From: Rhodococcus rhodnii
GTDB taxonomy: Bacteria; Actinomycetota; Actinomycetes; Mycobacteriales; Pseudonocardiaceae
Assembly: GCA_000720375.1 (NCBI GenBank)
Contig: JOAA01000011.1
Span: forward strand, 1 to 64,000
Reading direction: 5' to 3'
Length of the DNA stretch: 64,000 bases
Shown here: piece by piece, positions 25,358 to 37,923 of the stretch
Position numbering within the stretch: the first letter of the stretch is position 1
Layout of the letters: every line of letters begins with the position of its first letter
Translations under genes and position numbers: made by a program
Notes under the pieces: generated by a model
Database searches by the model: none
Seen by the model: only the letters and a program-made list of their open reading frames with translations
Told to the model about the DNA's origin: nothing

Positions 25358-26034
25358 CGGAACTCCAGGATCCGTTCGGCGACAACGAGGTCGTGCCCGA
25401 ACGTGATCTTGAGGTTGCGCTGTTCACCGGGTACCCAGTGCACCTCGATGTCGGTGAACTGCTCGATACACGACGCCGTGTCCGTGCCCACGAACCCCTC
25501 CTCAGCCGCCCGCTCGTAGGCAGCGAGCAGGGGCGCCGCCAGAAAACCTTGTGGTGTCTGGACCGCGACCAGCTCGTCGGTGATCGGGGTGACGTGCTCG
25601 TCGGTCGCCAGCGCCAGATCCTCGCTCACCAAGCCAGGAATCGCGCCGCCATACCTTCTCGCAGCTTGCAGCACAGCCGCAACAAGTTCCGGAGTAACCA
25701 ACGGACGGGCTCCGTCGTGGATGAGCACGGTGTCGATCTCGCCGGCTTCGATCCGGCCGGCGAGGTGCCTGAGCGCGGCGAGTTCGGAGCCCTGCCGCGT
25801 AGCGCCCCCGGAGACCACGTCGACGTCCATCCCGGCAACGATCTTCTCGACGTGGTCGACGTCCTGCGGCCGGGTGACCAGCACAAGCGGCCCGATGTCC
25901 GGGTGACTGGCGAACGCTTCGAGCGACCACGCCAACACGGGCCGACCGGCGATCGGCAGGTACACCTTGTTGATATTCCGGCCGACACGTGTGCCGGAAC
26001 CGCCAGCCAAGACCACTCCGGCCGCCTGAGTCAT
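25354..26034 (-). CDS. IspD-like cytidylyltransferase
   Basis: A 226-aa nucleotidyltransferase. The N-terminal CTP loop is VVLAGGSGTRVG with the lysine in NKVYLPIAGRP, then DGARPLV and VQTPQGF. It fits 2-C-methyl-D-erythritol 4-phosphate cytidylyltransferase (non-mevalonate isoprenoid pathway). Related enzymes such as TarI make CDP-ribitol. It is not followed by ispF, unlike the usual carD-ispD-ispF order in actinomycetes, so it may be a second copy with a different substrate. ATG at 26034 chosen; an alternative ATG lies 12 bases upstream. Co-operonic with a FadR-type regulator. Confidence 0.75.
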   Translation of the reverse strand: MTQAAGVVLAGGSGTRVGRNINKVYLPIAGRPVLAWSLEAFASHPDIGPLVLVTRPQDVDHVEKIVAGMDVDVVSGGATRQGSELAALRHLAGRIEAGEIDTVLIHDGARPLVTPELVAAVLQAARRYGGAIPGLVSEDLALATDEHVTPITDELVAVQTPQGFLAAPLLAAYERAAEEGFVGTDTASCIEQFTDIEVHWVPGEQRNLKITFGHDLVVAERILEFR

Positions 26035-26057
26035 GCTCAGGATCATCCCGCGTTGTT

Positions 26058-26903
26058 TCACGTTGAACCAAGCGACTGGCGGATCTGGGTCAGCAGCTGC
26101 GCCACTCGCCGGTCGGCGGGCGCGCCCGGTCGGTGGATCGCGTAGTACGGCACCGGCGGCAAGTCGGCGATCGGCACTTTCGCCAGGTCGGTCCGCACGC
26201 ATCCGTTGACCACGGCGGCGCCGACACCCAGCTCGACGAAGTGCACCATCAGCGGCCACCCACCCGCTTCGACCGCGACCTCCCACTCGATGTCCGCGAC
26301 CGATCGCAGACGTTCGAGCGTCACTCGCAACGGCTGCGACGGCAAGGGCAGAACCATCCGCATCCCCGCGAGTTCCCTCAGGCGGATCTGCGCGCGTCGC
26401 GCGAGCGGATGATCGTGCGGTACGACCAGCACCTGGTCGTACGTCGCGAGCTTGACGGTCTCCAGGTCGTCGGGCAGTTCGTCCAGCACCGAGATGCCTA
26501 GTTGCGCACGCCCGTCGCGGACCAACGCCATGGTCTGTGCTCGCGACGCGGTGAACAGTCGCAGCCGTTCGGACTCGCGCGCGATCACGTCGCCAAGGAG
26601 GTAGAGGTACGCGCCTTGACCGGCGGCAAGGGCGACTCTGCGGCGTTCACCAGCCAATTCGCTGAGAAATTGATCGAGCTGGTCCGCTCGTTCCCGCGCG
26701 AACCGGGCCAGCGCCTCGCCTTCGGCTGTCAGCATGAGCCGTTTGCCGTGGCGCACGTACAACGGTCGACCGACAGCTTCGGCGAGTTTGCGCACTTTGA
26801 CATGCAGCGCCGGCTGCGAGATGTGCAGCTCACGAGCGGCGGTAGTGAAGTTCAGCCGCTCGGCGAACACCAGGAACGCCGGGAGCGACTCACCTGGGAA
26901 CAT
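26058..26903 (-). CDS. LysR-family transcriptional regulator
   Basis: A 281-aa protein. The N-terminal winged helix reads FLVFAERLNFTTAARELHIS, QPALHVKVRKLAEAVG, then a periplasmic-binding-protein-like effector domain from about residue 90. It is divergent from the HAD gene at 26972 with a 68-bp gap that holds an AT-rich stretch (AACTATAG) suited to LysR binding, so that HAD gene is the likely target. It ends 23 bp before the ispD-like start on the same strand. Confidence 0.9.
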   Translation of the reverse strand: MFPGESLPAFLVFAERLNFTTAARELHISQPALHVKVRKLAEAVGRPLYVRHGKRLMLTAEGEALARFARERADQLDQFLSELAGERRRVALAAGQGAYLYLLGDVIARESERLRLFTASRAQTMALVRDGRAQLGISVLDELPDDLETVKLATYDQVLVVPHDHPLARRAQIRLRELAGMRMVLPLPSQPLRVTLERLRSVADIEWEVAVEAGGWPLMVHFVELGVGAAVVNGCVRTDLAKVPIADLPPVPYYAIHRPGAPADRRVAQLLTQIRQSLGST

Positions 26904-26971
26904 AACTTCAAACTATAGTCACGCGGACTTCGCTAGTTCAGATTGAGCTCACGATCCCGCACGCTGATCAC

Positions 26972-27538
26972 ATGAGAAAGGAGTTACGACTCGGCGTGGA
27001 CTTCGGCCGAGTGATCAACGACGGAGCGTCGCACCCGGGCGGCGACGACACGGTGTTCCTCAGCGGCACCTTCGAAGACGCGATGCGAACCCCGGCCATG
27101 CCGGGCGCGTTCGAAACACTCGCCCGGCTGGCCGAGCTGTTCGACGGCAAGGTCTGGATAGTGTCCAAGGCGGGCGAACGGATCGAGAACCGGACAAGGC
27201 AATGGTTGGACTACAACGGTTTCTGGGCAGCGACCGGAATTCCCCCTGCCAATGCGCGGTTCTGCCGTAAACGTCCGGAGAAAGCCGTGCACTGCAAGCG
27301 GCTTGGCATCACGCATTTCATCGACGACCGGCAGGATGTGTTGCGGCACCTGCGGGACGTCGTCGAACACCTCTACCTGTTCGGACGGCAGCGCTCGCAA
27401 CCGCCCGAGTGGGTCGTTCCGACACTGACCTGGGCGGACGTGGAAACCGCTGTCACCGAAGGAATCTCGGCGGAACCTCGGCAACCAGCCACACGCCGTT
27501 CGCGGAAAGCCGGAACTCGTACCCTGCGGCGTGCATAG
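26972..27538 (+). CDS. HAD-like protein lacking the usual second aspartate
   Basis: A 188-aa protein with HAD motif I written as GVDFGRVI: the nucleophile Asp is kept but the Asp+2 acid is replaced by Gly. Motif II Ser is in WIVSKAG, a conserved Lys in RPEKAVHCK, and motif IV in HFIDDR. Such changes occur in HAD proteins that are not classical phosphomonoesterases. The basic tail (RRSRKAGTRTLRRA) lies in the 86 bp that overlap the convergent kptA gene, so it may be a late extension. Divergent LysR gene next door. Confidence 0.7.
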   Translation: MRKELRLGVDFGRVINDGASHPGGDDTVFLSGTFEDAMRTPAMPGAFETLARLAELFDGKVWIVSKAGERIENRTRQWLDYNGFWAATGIPPANARFCRKRPEKAVHCKRLGITHFIDDRQDVLRHLRDVVEHLYLFGRQRSQPPEWVVPTLTWADVETAVTEGISAEPRQPATRRSRKAGTRTLRRA

Positions 27539-27977
27539 CTCCTGCCTGCACGACAAGGACAACCGGCTTTCCCTTTCTGGCGCCGACACGTTCGGCAGTG
27601 TCCACGTCAGACGAAAGGTGAACGTCGTGGCGCGCCATCGGTTTGAGCCCTTCGGCCCGGATGCGTTCGACGTTCGCCGCGCCAGTCCCGTGATACAGGA
27701 TCTCCGGCGGCTCGGCCGCGACGAGTCCAAGGTCGACGGTGACCGAGTGTCCTTGGTTCGCCCGAATCCTGTTACCCACCAACGTGAAACGCTGCTTGTC
27801 GTTGCTCGCAACGACAAGCTCCAGCTCGTCACGCGTGATCACGACACCGTGCCGCGCACACGCCGCGAGCAAGTCGTCGACGTCGGCCCAGCCGCCCTCG
27901 TCCAACGTGAGCCCGATGTCGGCGGGCCGATGCCGCAGGTGCCGCGACAGAAACTTCGACACCCGGACAACGTTCAC
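27453..27977 (-). CDS. kptA: RNA 2'-phosphotransferase (Tpt1/KptA)
   Basis: A 174-aa enzyme that moves an internal 2'-phosphate from RNA to NAD+. Core residues are visible: Arg-His in LSRHLRHRP, the RNA-binding helix, then YHGT, HLSSDVDTA and the conserved Arg in FRLSANGVWL. The N-terminal winged-helix lobe is present. In yeast it finishes tRNA splicing; bacterial copies have no known splicing substrate. GTG start overlapping the plsC stop. Convergent overlap of 86 bp with the HAD gene. Confidence 0.92.
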   Translation of the reverse strand: MNVVRVSKFLSRHLRHRPADIGLTLDEGGWADVDDLLAACARHGVVITRDELELVVASNDKQRFTLVGNRIRANQGHSVTVDLGLVAAEPPEILYHGTGAANVERIRAEGLKPMARHDVHLSSDVDTAERVGARKGKPVVLVVQAGAMHAAGYEFRLSANGVWLVAEVPPRFLR

Positions 27978-28636
27978 GCGCGCAGTTCTTTCAACAACTC
28001 CCGCACGCGATCCATGATGACGTCGGTGACCTCACGCAGCAGCTCGCCGTCGACTTCACGCCCCCGGTAGTCGCTCAGGTCCATCGGCGCACCGATGACC
28101 ATGTTCACCGGCTTGCGCGGAAACGGCCGAAACCGCCTGCGCCTGCTGTCAAAGATCTCCCGCGTACCCCACCGCGCAGCCGGAATCACCGGAACATCGT
28201 TGGCCAGCGCCAACCTCGCGACACCGGTCCGGTAGTCCAGCGGCCACCCGTCGGGATCCTGCGTCAACGTGCCCTCGGGGTAAATCACCACAACCCGACC
28301 GACCTTCAGCGCATCGTGCGCGCCCCGCAAACTGTCCCCAGCCTTGGCCGTACCCCGAAACACCGGAATCTGCCCAGCCCCATCAAGCACCCGCCGCAGG
28401 AATGGAATGTTCCACAACGTGTGCTTGGTGAAGAACCGAGGCACCCGCCCCTGCTCATGCACAAAGATCGCGTCGATGATCGGATCGATGTACGACGGAT
28501 GATTCAACACGAGCAAAGCCCCGCCCCGCTTCGGCAGGTGCTCAGCCCCGCGAAGGGTCCGCCGACTCAGCGCCCAAGTGAACGGATAAAAGACGGAGGC
28601 GAACAGCCCCACCCAAAACCCACCGCGCTCCCGCAC
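27974..28636 (-). CDS. plsC: 1-acyl-sn-glycerol-3-phosphate acyltransferase (PlsC family)
   Basis: A 220-aa membrane-associated acyltransferase. The NHPSYID block supplies the HX4D catalytic motif, YPEGT the phosphate-binding block and FTKHTLWNIPF the intervening block. It makes phosphatidic acid from lysophosphatidic acid. The GTG giving VRERGGFWVGLF was chosen because family members begin at this point; longer starts would overlap the upstream gene. It is second in a run unknown-plsC-kptA. Confidence 0.88.
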   Translation of the reverse strand: MRERGGFWVGLFASVFYPFTWALSRRTLRGAEHLPKRGGALLVLNHPSYIDPIIDAIFVHEQGRVPRFFTKHTLWNIPFLRRVLDGAGQIPVFRGTAKAGDSLRGAHDALKVGRVVVIYPEGTLTQDPDGWPLDYRTGVARLALANDVPVIPAARWGTREIFDSRRRRFRPFPRKPVNMVIGAPMDLSDYRGREVDGELLREVTDVIMDRVRELLKELRA

Positions 28637-28670
28637 ACCAGCGACGATACCTGGCACAACGCCAACACGG

Positions 28671-29522
28671 TCACTCCAGCACAGCCCAGGCCTTGGCCAA
28701 CATTTCATCGCGAACCGCAGGCTGGTCGCCCTGGTTCAGGAACTGCCGGATCTGTTCGGCAGCCACCGGTTCAGGCAACTTCAGTGCACGATCGGTGCGA
28801 GCAAGTTGTTCCTCGTAGCGGTCGTACCAACAGGTCAACATCCATCCCGGCCACTCCGGGTCGTCAACCGGGTGCCCGAGAGTGTCCGCGGTCCAATACC
28901 CACCCGCCCGCCGACCCAGATCCAGGTGAAGCCCGGACATGGGAAACACCGTTGGCGCCAACTCCGGCCGACGAAGTGCACCAGCGAGCACCCCGTCCGG
29001 CCCGACTTCGAGCAGATCCGGAAGCAGCGCGCTGTTGCCGGCACCGTAAAAGAAGAGTTCCCCAGCCTCGGTGCGAACGCTGACAACGGTGTTGATGCTG
29101 TCATCTGCCGCGAGATCCCAGTCCGCCGGCAACGGATCAGCCCCAGGCGAATCCCGCACGATCTCCGGATCGAGACAAACATGCTCAAGCACATCGAACA
29201 ACCCACGCGGCGCCCACCGCACCGACCACCCAGGCCAGGTAGCGGTCAACATCGCCAGATAAACCCGCCGCACAGGAAGAGGCAACCCACATCCGTACAA
29301 CGACTGCACGACGAGAGTCCGCTGAACGGTGTCGATGCAGGCAACGCCCTCACACATCGACTCCAACCGCCACCGATCAGTGGACGCCTGTTCCTGAGCG
29401 AAACGCAACCCGTGCTCGGGTCCCCAGAACATGTCGCGAAGCAGCGACACCGCCCCGAAGGAAGAGACCCGAAGCTCAACCCCCAACTCACCGACGACCA
29501 CATAATGCGCAAGCGCCCCCAC
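28671..29522 (-). CDS. Hypothetical protein
   Basis: A 283-aa protein I do not recognise. The GTG at 29522 has GGAGGGGG five bases upstream; everything further upstream in that frame is tRNA-trailer repeat. No signal peptide. The sequence is rich in Trp and acidic residues, with a C-terminal helical part (AAEQIRQFLNQGDQPAVRDE) after a segment GWMLTCWYDRYEEQLARTDR. It lies 34 bp before plsC on the same strand. Codon use is a little less GC-biased than the core genes, which could mean later acquisition. Confidence 0.65.
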   Translation of the reverse strand: MGALAHYVVVGELGVELRVSSFGAVSLLRDMFWGPEHGLRFAQEQASTDRWRLESMCEGVACIDTVQRTLVVQSLYGCGLPLPVRRVYLAMLTATWPGWSVRWAPRGLFDVLEHVCLDPEIVRDSPGADPLPADWDLAADDSINTVVSVRTEAGELFFYGAGNSALLPDLLEVGPDGVLAGALRRPELAPTVFPMSGLHLDLGRRAGGYWTADTLGHPVDDPEWPGWMLTCWYDRYEEQLARTDRALKLPEPVAAEQIRQFLNQGDQPAVRDEMLAKAWAVLE

Positions 29523-29700
29523 CCCAACCCCCTCCACAACGACAAAAAGTGACCCGGTCACTGACCGTGTTGTGCGTCGGAACAGCCCCAAAAGCAAAAA
29601 CCCGGGCAACGCCCGGGCCACAAAACGATCTTCAAAGTTGTGCTGGTCCTGCCAAAACGCACCCACCGCTGGAACTGACGAAGCACGCACCGCGGGGGTG

Positions 29701-29780
29701 TGGGGGGCTCGGCCCCCCAAAATAATGACGGACGACCAGGCGAAGTTGCGAAGCAACTGAGCAGGGGCGTCCAGAGTCCG
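29701..29780 (-). repeat. Two-hairpin tRNA trailer element (tRNA-Ala copy)
   Basis: In the tRNA direction: an imperfect outer stem (GGACGCCCC with GGTCGTCC), an inner AGTTGC-TTC-GCAACT hairpin (29744-29758), CGTCATTATTTT, then GGGGGGCCGAGCCCCCC (29702-29718). Same layout as the elements after tRNA-Leu and tRNA-Ile. Confidence 0.6.
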
Positions 29781-29853
29781 TGGAGACGAGGGGAATCGAA
29801 CCCCTAACCCCTGCCTTGCAAAGGCAGTGCTCTGCCAATTGAGCTACGTCCCC
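29781..29853 (-). tRNA. tRNA-Ala (anticodon TGC)
   Basis: A 73-nt cloverleaf: acceptor GGGGACG/CGTCTCC with one G-T pair, D-arm AGCTCAATTGGCAGAGC, anticodon stem CTGCC/GGCAG with loop TTTGCAA (TGC), and T-arm AGGGG-TTCGATT-CCCCT. CCA is not encoded. Paired with tRNA-Ile downstream of gyrA, as in mycobacteria. Confidence 0.97.
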
Positions 29854-29910
29854 GAGTGGGGCACCTGGCCGGTGGCCCGTGGTGTGCGGGCCACCGACTG
29901 AGGTTGGGTC

Positions 29911-30048
29911 TTACTTGGCGGCGCCGTTGTTGCCCGCGGGGGCGGTGGCCTCGCGCCACAGGTCGGCCTCGGCCTTCGCGGAACGGCTGCGGCGGACCAC
30001 CAGGAAGATGGCGCCAGCGATAGCCACCAGTCCGAGAAGCTTCTTCAC
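29911..30048 (-). CDS. DLW-39 family small membrane protein
   Basis: A 45-aa protein: VKKLLGLVAIAGAIFLVVRR (membrane helix then basic stop), followed by SRSAKAEADLWREAT and a Gly/Asn tail. The D-L-W near the end defines the DLW-39 family of tiny actinobacterial proteins found next to gyrA and these tRNA genes. The GTG start has GGAGG six bases upstream. It lies between tRNA-Ile and tRNA-Ala on their strand. Function unknown. Confidence 0.88.
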   Translation of the reverse strand: MKKLLGLVAIAGAIFLVVRRSRSAKAEADLWREATAPAGNNGAAK

Positions 30049-30147
30049 GTCAGGCCTCCTTCAGGCACATGCTTTGTTCCCCAAAACGCATCCCCAACAC
30101 TACGCGCTCAACCACCCGACGCGCAGCGCCCTGCATTTCCCTAGGGG

Positions 30148-30228
30148 GCATGGAGGGCTGGGCCCCCCAAAATTATGACGATCGATGAAGGTCGGCCGTC
30201 AGGCCGACACACGTCACCCAATCGATCG
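30148..30228 (-). repeat. Two-hairpin tRNA trailer element (tRNA-Ile copy)
   Basis: In the tRNA direction: outer arms CGATCGAT / ATCGATCG, inner GTCGGCC-TGAC-GGCCGAC, then CGTCATAATTTT, then GGGGGGCCCAGCCCTCC (30152-30168). The stem sequence differs from the Leu and Ala copies while pairing is kept. Confidence 0.6.
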
Positions 30229-30302
30229 TGGGCCCAGGAGGACTTGAACCTCCGACCTCTTCGTTATCAGCGAAGCGCTCTAACCGCCTGAGCTATGGGC
30301 CC
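30229..30302 (-). tRNA. tRNA-Ile (anticodon GAT)
   Basis: A 74-nt cloverleaf: acceptor GGGCCCA/TGGGCCC, D-arm AGCTCAGGCGGTTAGAGC, anticodon stem CTTCG/CGAAG with loop CTGATAA (GAT), and T-arm GGAGG-TTCAAGT-CCTCC. No CCA encoded. It sits downstream of gyrA and the DUF3566 gene. Confidence 0.97.
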
Positions 30303-30364
30303 TTGGGAACGTCGAGAAGATTACCGCATGGCTTCTCGCGCCCCAAAACCGGTATCCCCTTTTG

Positions 30365-31282
30365 CTACTCCCGCTCCGCCAGGGTGACCTCCAGGCCCCC
30401 GGCGAGGTCGGCGGACACGTTGTAGACGAAGGCAGCGACCGTGGCCAACGCGCTGAACAGGACGATGTTCACCGCGCCGATGATCGCCGCGACGCCGAAG
30501 ACTCTGCCCGCGCTGATCAGGGGTTCCGCGGTGGCGTTGGCGTTGGCCTGGAACAGCTCGTTGGCGGTGCCGTTGACCTTGTCCCAGACGCCCATGCCGT
30601 CCAGCACGGCGTAGAGCACGCCGACGGCCACGAGCCACACGAAGAACAGCGCCACCCCGAGGACCAGGGACAGTTTCAGCACCGACCACGGGTCGAAGCG
30701 CTTGATCTGCAGGTTCGCCCGGCGTGGGCCACGGCCTGGACGGCGCAGTGCACTGGGCGGAGCCGTGCCCGCGCGCTGGGCCGCACCCGCCATGCCCGGC
30801 ACCGCGTTGTTCGCTGTGCCGAGATTCACAGTCGTCCTGGCCGGAGCGCCGATCGCCGGCTGTGGTCCGGTCTGGTGCAGGCCGACCGGCGGGTATTCGC
30901 CGAGTGCCCGTGGCGCCGCGGTACCGGTCACGACCGGCCGGGCGATGTTCACGGTCTGCTCGTCGACCAGCCGGGGTCTTGTGGCTTCTTCCGAAGGCTT
31001 TTCCGCTGGTGGCGGTGTGGGTTCCGGCGCCTGTTCGGGCTCCGGGTCCGCGTACTGGGCGTCACTGGTGACGCGCTGCCACGGGGGCGGCGCGCCGTTC
31101 GTGTCCTCCTCAGCCACCACCGGCTTGATGGCCTGGGTCTTCTCACCCTGCCCGTTGGACTTCGCCTCCGGCTGCTCGGCCGGCTCTGAACGGTCCGCGG
31201 TGGACACCGGTGACGTCTGGTCGACGTCCGCCTCCGGTGTCTTGTCCGTTCCTCGACCGTCCTGGGTCTCGGGGGGTGTCAC
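30365..31282 (-). CDS. DUF3566 membrane protein (Rv0007-like)
   Basis: A 305-aa protein with a long disordered, Pro/Glu/Thr-rich cytosolic N-terminus (about 1-190), then a conserved C-terminal domain with two membrane helices (about 205-230 and 265-290) separated by DGMGVWDKVNG. This is the DUF3566 pattern of proteins always found after gyrA in actinobacteria. Function unproven; its fixed place and Thr-rich tail make it a reasonable kinase substrate. GTG start with AGGA upstream, 45 bp after the gyrA stop. Confidence 0.88.
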   Translation of the reverse strand: MTPPETQDGRGTDKTPEADVDQTSPVSTADRSEPAEQPEAKSNGQGEKTQAIKPVVAEEDTNGAPPPWQRVTSDAQYADPEPEQAPEPTPPPAEKPSEEATRPRLVDEQTVNIARPVVTGTAAPRALGEYPPVGLHQTGPQPAIGAPARTTVNLGTANNAVPGMAGAAQRAGTAPPSALRRPGRGPRRANLQIKRFDPWSVLKLSLVLGVALFFVWLVAVGVLYAVLDGMGVWDKVNGTANELFQANANATAEPLISAGRVFGVAAIIGAVNIVLFSALATVAAFVYNVSADLAGGLEVTLAERE

Positions 31283-31327
31283 GAGCTGATCCTCGTCTCC
31301 TCGTCGGCGGTGTCCCGCGAGCTCGAT

Positions 31328-33880
<2,553 letters not shown>

Positions 33881-33929
33881 GGTTCTTCTTTCGTGTGGCT
33901 ACCCGGTTGAAAGGTCTAATGCGGACGGT

Positions 33930-35972
<2,043 letters not shown>

Positions 35973-36086
35973 TTACTGGTCGAGCTCGCCAGAACCGCCC
36001 TTAGGACACCTCTAGATTGCTCACAGACGTCATACCGTGAACTTCGGCGAGTGGCACCGGCCGAAAGACAGGTTCAGACGCTCAGG

Positions 36087-36773
36087 TTAGCCGTAAGTGT
36101 CGCGTGGCCCACGCCCGGCCACGTGCCTCGGGCCGTACCGCCAGCTCGGTGCCGCCGGACCGTGCACTTTGAGCCGTTTGACCACGCCATTGCCGACGCC
36201 CTTGGCGATCTTCGCCAGCAGTTGGCGTTGCAGCAACCGCAACTGTGTCGCCCATGCGGTTGATGACGCCTGCACGGTCAGCTCACCGTCGCGCAACGAG
36301 AGCGGCTTGGCGTGCTCGGCGATCTCCGCACCGACGATCGCCGTCCAACGGCCGAACACCTCGCCGTTCGCCAGTTGGTCGCCCCACCCGCGTTCAGCTG
36401 CGATTTTACCCAAAAGTGCGCCGAATTTCTGCGGATCGCGACTGTCCGCACCCGCACCTGACCAGCGACGACGCTTGCGGGACCCGGTGTGCGGCGCCAG
36501 CCGCTTGCCCTTCTGTTCCTTACGACGCGCGCCCGCGGCCTCCTTGGCAGCCTGGAGGGCGGCACGCGCGAGGTCCGAGCCACGGAGCTCGCCGTCACCC
36601 TGGGTCGCGCCATCCCCCGATTGGGGGGTCTTGTTGGGCGAAATGTCCGAGTTAGCGGCCTTCGAACCGCTCCCGGTCACCGTGTTATCCACACTATCCA
36701 CAGAGTTGTCCCCAGTTGTGGGACGGGTCACACCACTGGGGGTGATCTTTGGTAGCTGATCGTCATCCCGCAC
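36087..36773 (-). CDS. dciA: DUF721 protein, DciA-type replicative helicase loader
   Basis: A 228-aa protein. The C-terminal DUF721 domain (about 125-215) has [36 protein letters not shown] and [13 protein letters not shown], as in Rv0004 of M. tuberculosis, which is needed for DNA replication and helicase function. The N-terminal half is disordered and Asp/Ser/Gly-rich, with a basic K/R patch (RKRRRW). The GTG at 36773 has GGGGAGG six bases upstream and overlaps the recF end by 11 bp. The N-terminal coding part contains two tandem DnaA boxes. Confidence 0.88.
   Translation of the reverse strand: MRDDDQLPKITPSGVTRPTTGDNSVDSVDNTVTGSGSKAANSDISPNKTPQSGDGATQGDGELRGSDLARAALQAAKEAAGARRKEQKGKRLAPHTGSRKRRRWSGAGADSRDPQKFGALLGKIAAERGWGDQLANGEVFGRWTAIVGAEIAEHAKPLSLRDGELTVQASSTAWATQLRLLQRQLLAKIAKGVGNGVVKRLKVHGPAAPSWRYGPRHVAGRGPRDTYG
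36685..36702. promoter_or_regulatory. Tandem DnaA boxes inside dciA
   Basis: On the plus strand TTATCCACA (36685-36693) is followed directly by CTATCCACA (36694-36702); a near match GTTGTCCCC follows. They encode the Asp/Asn/Ser/Val repeat near residues 25-33. Two back-to-back 9-mers of the strong consensus are unlikely by chance, though repeat coding is a possible cause. Confidence 0.5.
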
Positions 36774-37923
36774 GACGCACCTCCCCGTCCGCGACCGAGA
36801 ACCGTGTCCCGGCCAATTCGCTGGGCACATCCTCCGCTACCGCGGCCGTGATCAGGACCTGTTCGGCCGCGGCCGCCACTTCGGCGAGTCGCGCCCGGCG
36901 GCGCCGGTCCAGTTCGGCGAAGACATCGTCCAACACCAGGACCGGCTCGGTTCCCTCGGCCCGCAGCAGTTCATACGCGGCCAACCGCAGAGCCAGGGCA
37001 TACGACCATGACTCGCCGTGACTCGCGTATCCCTTCGCCGGCGCCTCTCCCAAGATCAGCTCGAGCTCGTCCCGGTGCGGGCCGACCAGGCTGACGCCCC
37101 GGTCCAGTTCCTGCGACCGGTTCGCCGACATGGCCGCGAGCAGGGCGTCCGCGACAGTCTCCGGATCAGCGCGGTCACCGCCCGGAACGCCGTAGCCCGG
37201 TTCAAGGCTGTCGGCGATCGACGACTTGTACGAAATGGACGCGGGCCGACCGTTGTCACTGCCCGCAACCCCGGCGTACGCGGCTAACACGTGCGGCGCG
37301 AGATCCGCAACGAGATCAAGCCGCGCGGCAAGAAGTTGCCCGCCGTGTGTCGCGAGGTGCCCGTCCCACACGTCGAGAGTCGCGATGTCGCCTTTGGACC
37401 CGGCACGACGTGCGGCACCGGCGGTCTTGAGCAACGCGTTCCGTTGCCGCAACACCCTTTCGTAGTCCGACCGGACACCGGCGTACCTCGGCGCACGCAA
37501 CACAAGCAGGTCGTCGAGGAAACGACGGCGCTCACCGGGATCGCCACGCACCAACGCCAGATCCTCCGGCGCGAACAACACAGTGCGCAAAATCCCGAGC
37601 ACGTCACGTGGCCGAGGCACCGGTCCGCGATTCACGCGGGCACGATTCGCTTTGCCCGCCGTGATTTCCAGTTCGATCGTGAGCTCGCGGCCCTCGTTGA
37701 CCACCGCGGTGCGCACGATCGCGCGCTGGGCACCGTGCCGGATCATCGGCGCGTCGGTCGCCACCCGGTGCGAGCCGAGTGTCGCGGTGTACCCGATCGC
37801 TTCGACCAAGTTGGTCTTACCTTGGCCGTTCGCGCCGACGAGCACGCACGGCCCAGGTTCGAAGGTCAGATCGGCGTGCTCCCACGACCGGAAGTCGACG
37901 ACCTGCAACTGCCGGACGTACAC
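36763..37923 (-). CDS. recF: DNA replication and repair protein RecF
   Basis: A 386-aa SMC-like ATPase that loads RecA at gaps. The Walker [16 protein letters not shown] lies near residue 35, the ABC signature is in [21 protein letters not shown] context ([10 protein letters not shown]), and Walker B in [12 protein letters not shown]. Standard length. It follows gnd with no gap and its end overlaps dciA. ATG start. Confidence 0.97.
   Translation of the reverse strand: MYVRQLQVVDFRSWEHADLTFEPGPCVLVGANGQGKTNLVEAIGYTATLGSHRVATDAPMIRHGAQRAIVRTAVVNEGRELTIELEITAGKANRARVNRGPVPRPRDVLGILRTVLFAPEDLALVRGDPGERRRFLDDLLVLRAPRYAGVRSDYERVLRQRNALLKTAGAARRAGSKGDIATLDVWDGHLATHGGQLLAARLDLVADLAPHVLAAYAGVAGSDNGRPASISYKSSIADSLEPGYGVPGGDRADPETVADALLAAMSANRSQELDRGVSLVGPHRDELELILGEAPAKGYASHGESWSYALALRLAAYELLRAEGTEPVLVLDDVFAELDRRRRARLAEVAAAAEQVLITAAVAEDVPSELAGTRFSVADGEVRRAG

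Noticed and set aside
26055..26070. A parS-like TGTTTCACGTTGAACC between LysR and the ispD-like gene
   Set aside because: Three changes from consensus, including loss of symmetry at the centre-right half; 20 kb from the main cluster, so treated as chance likeness.
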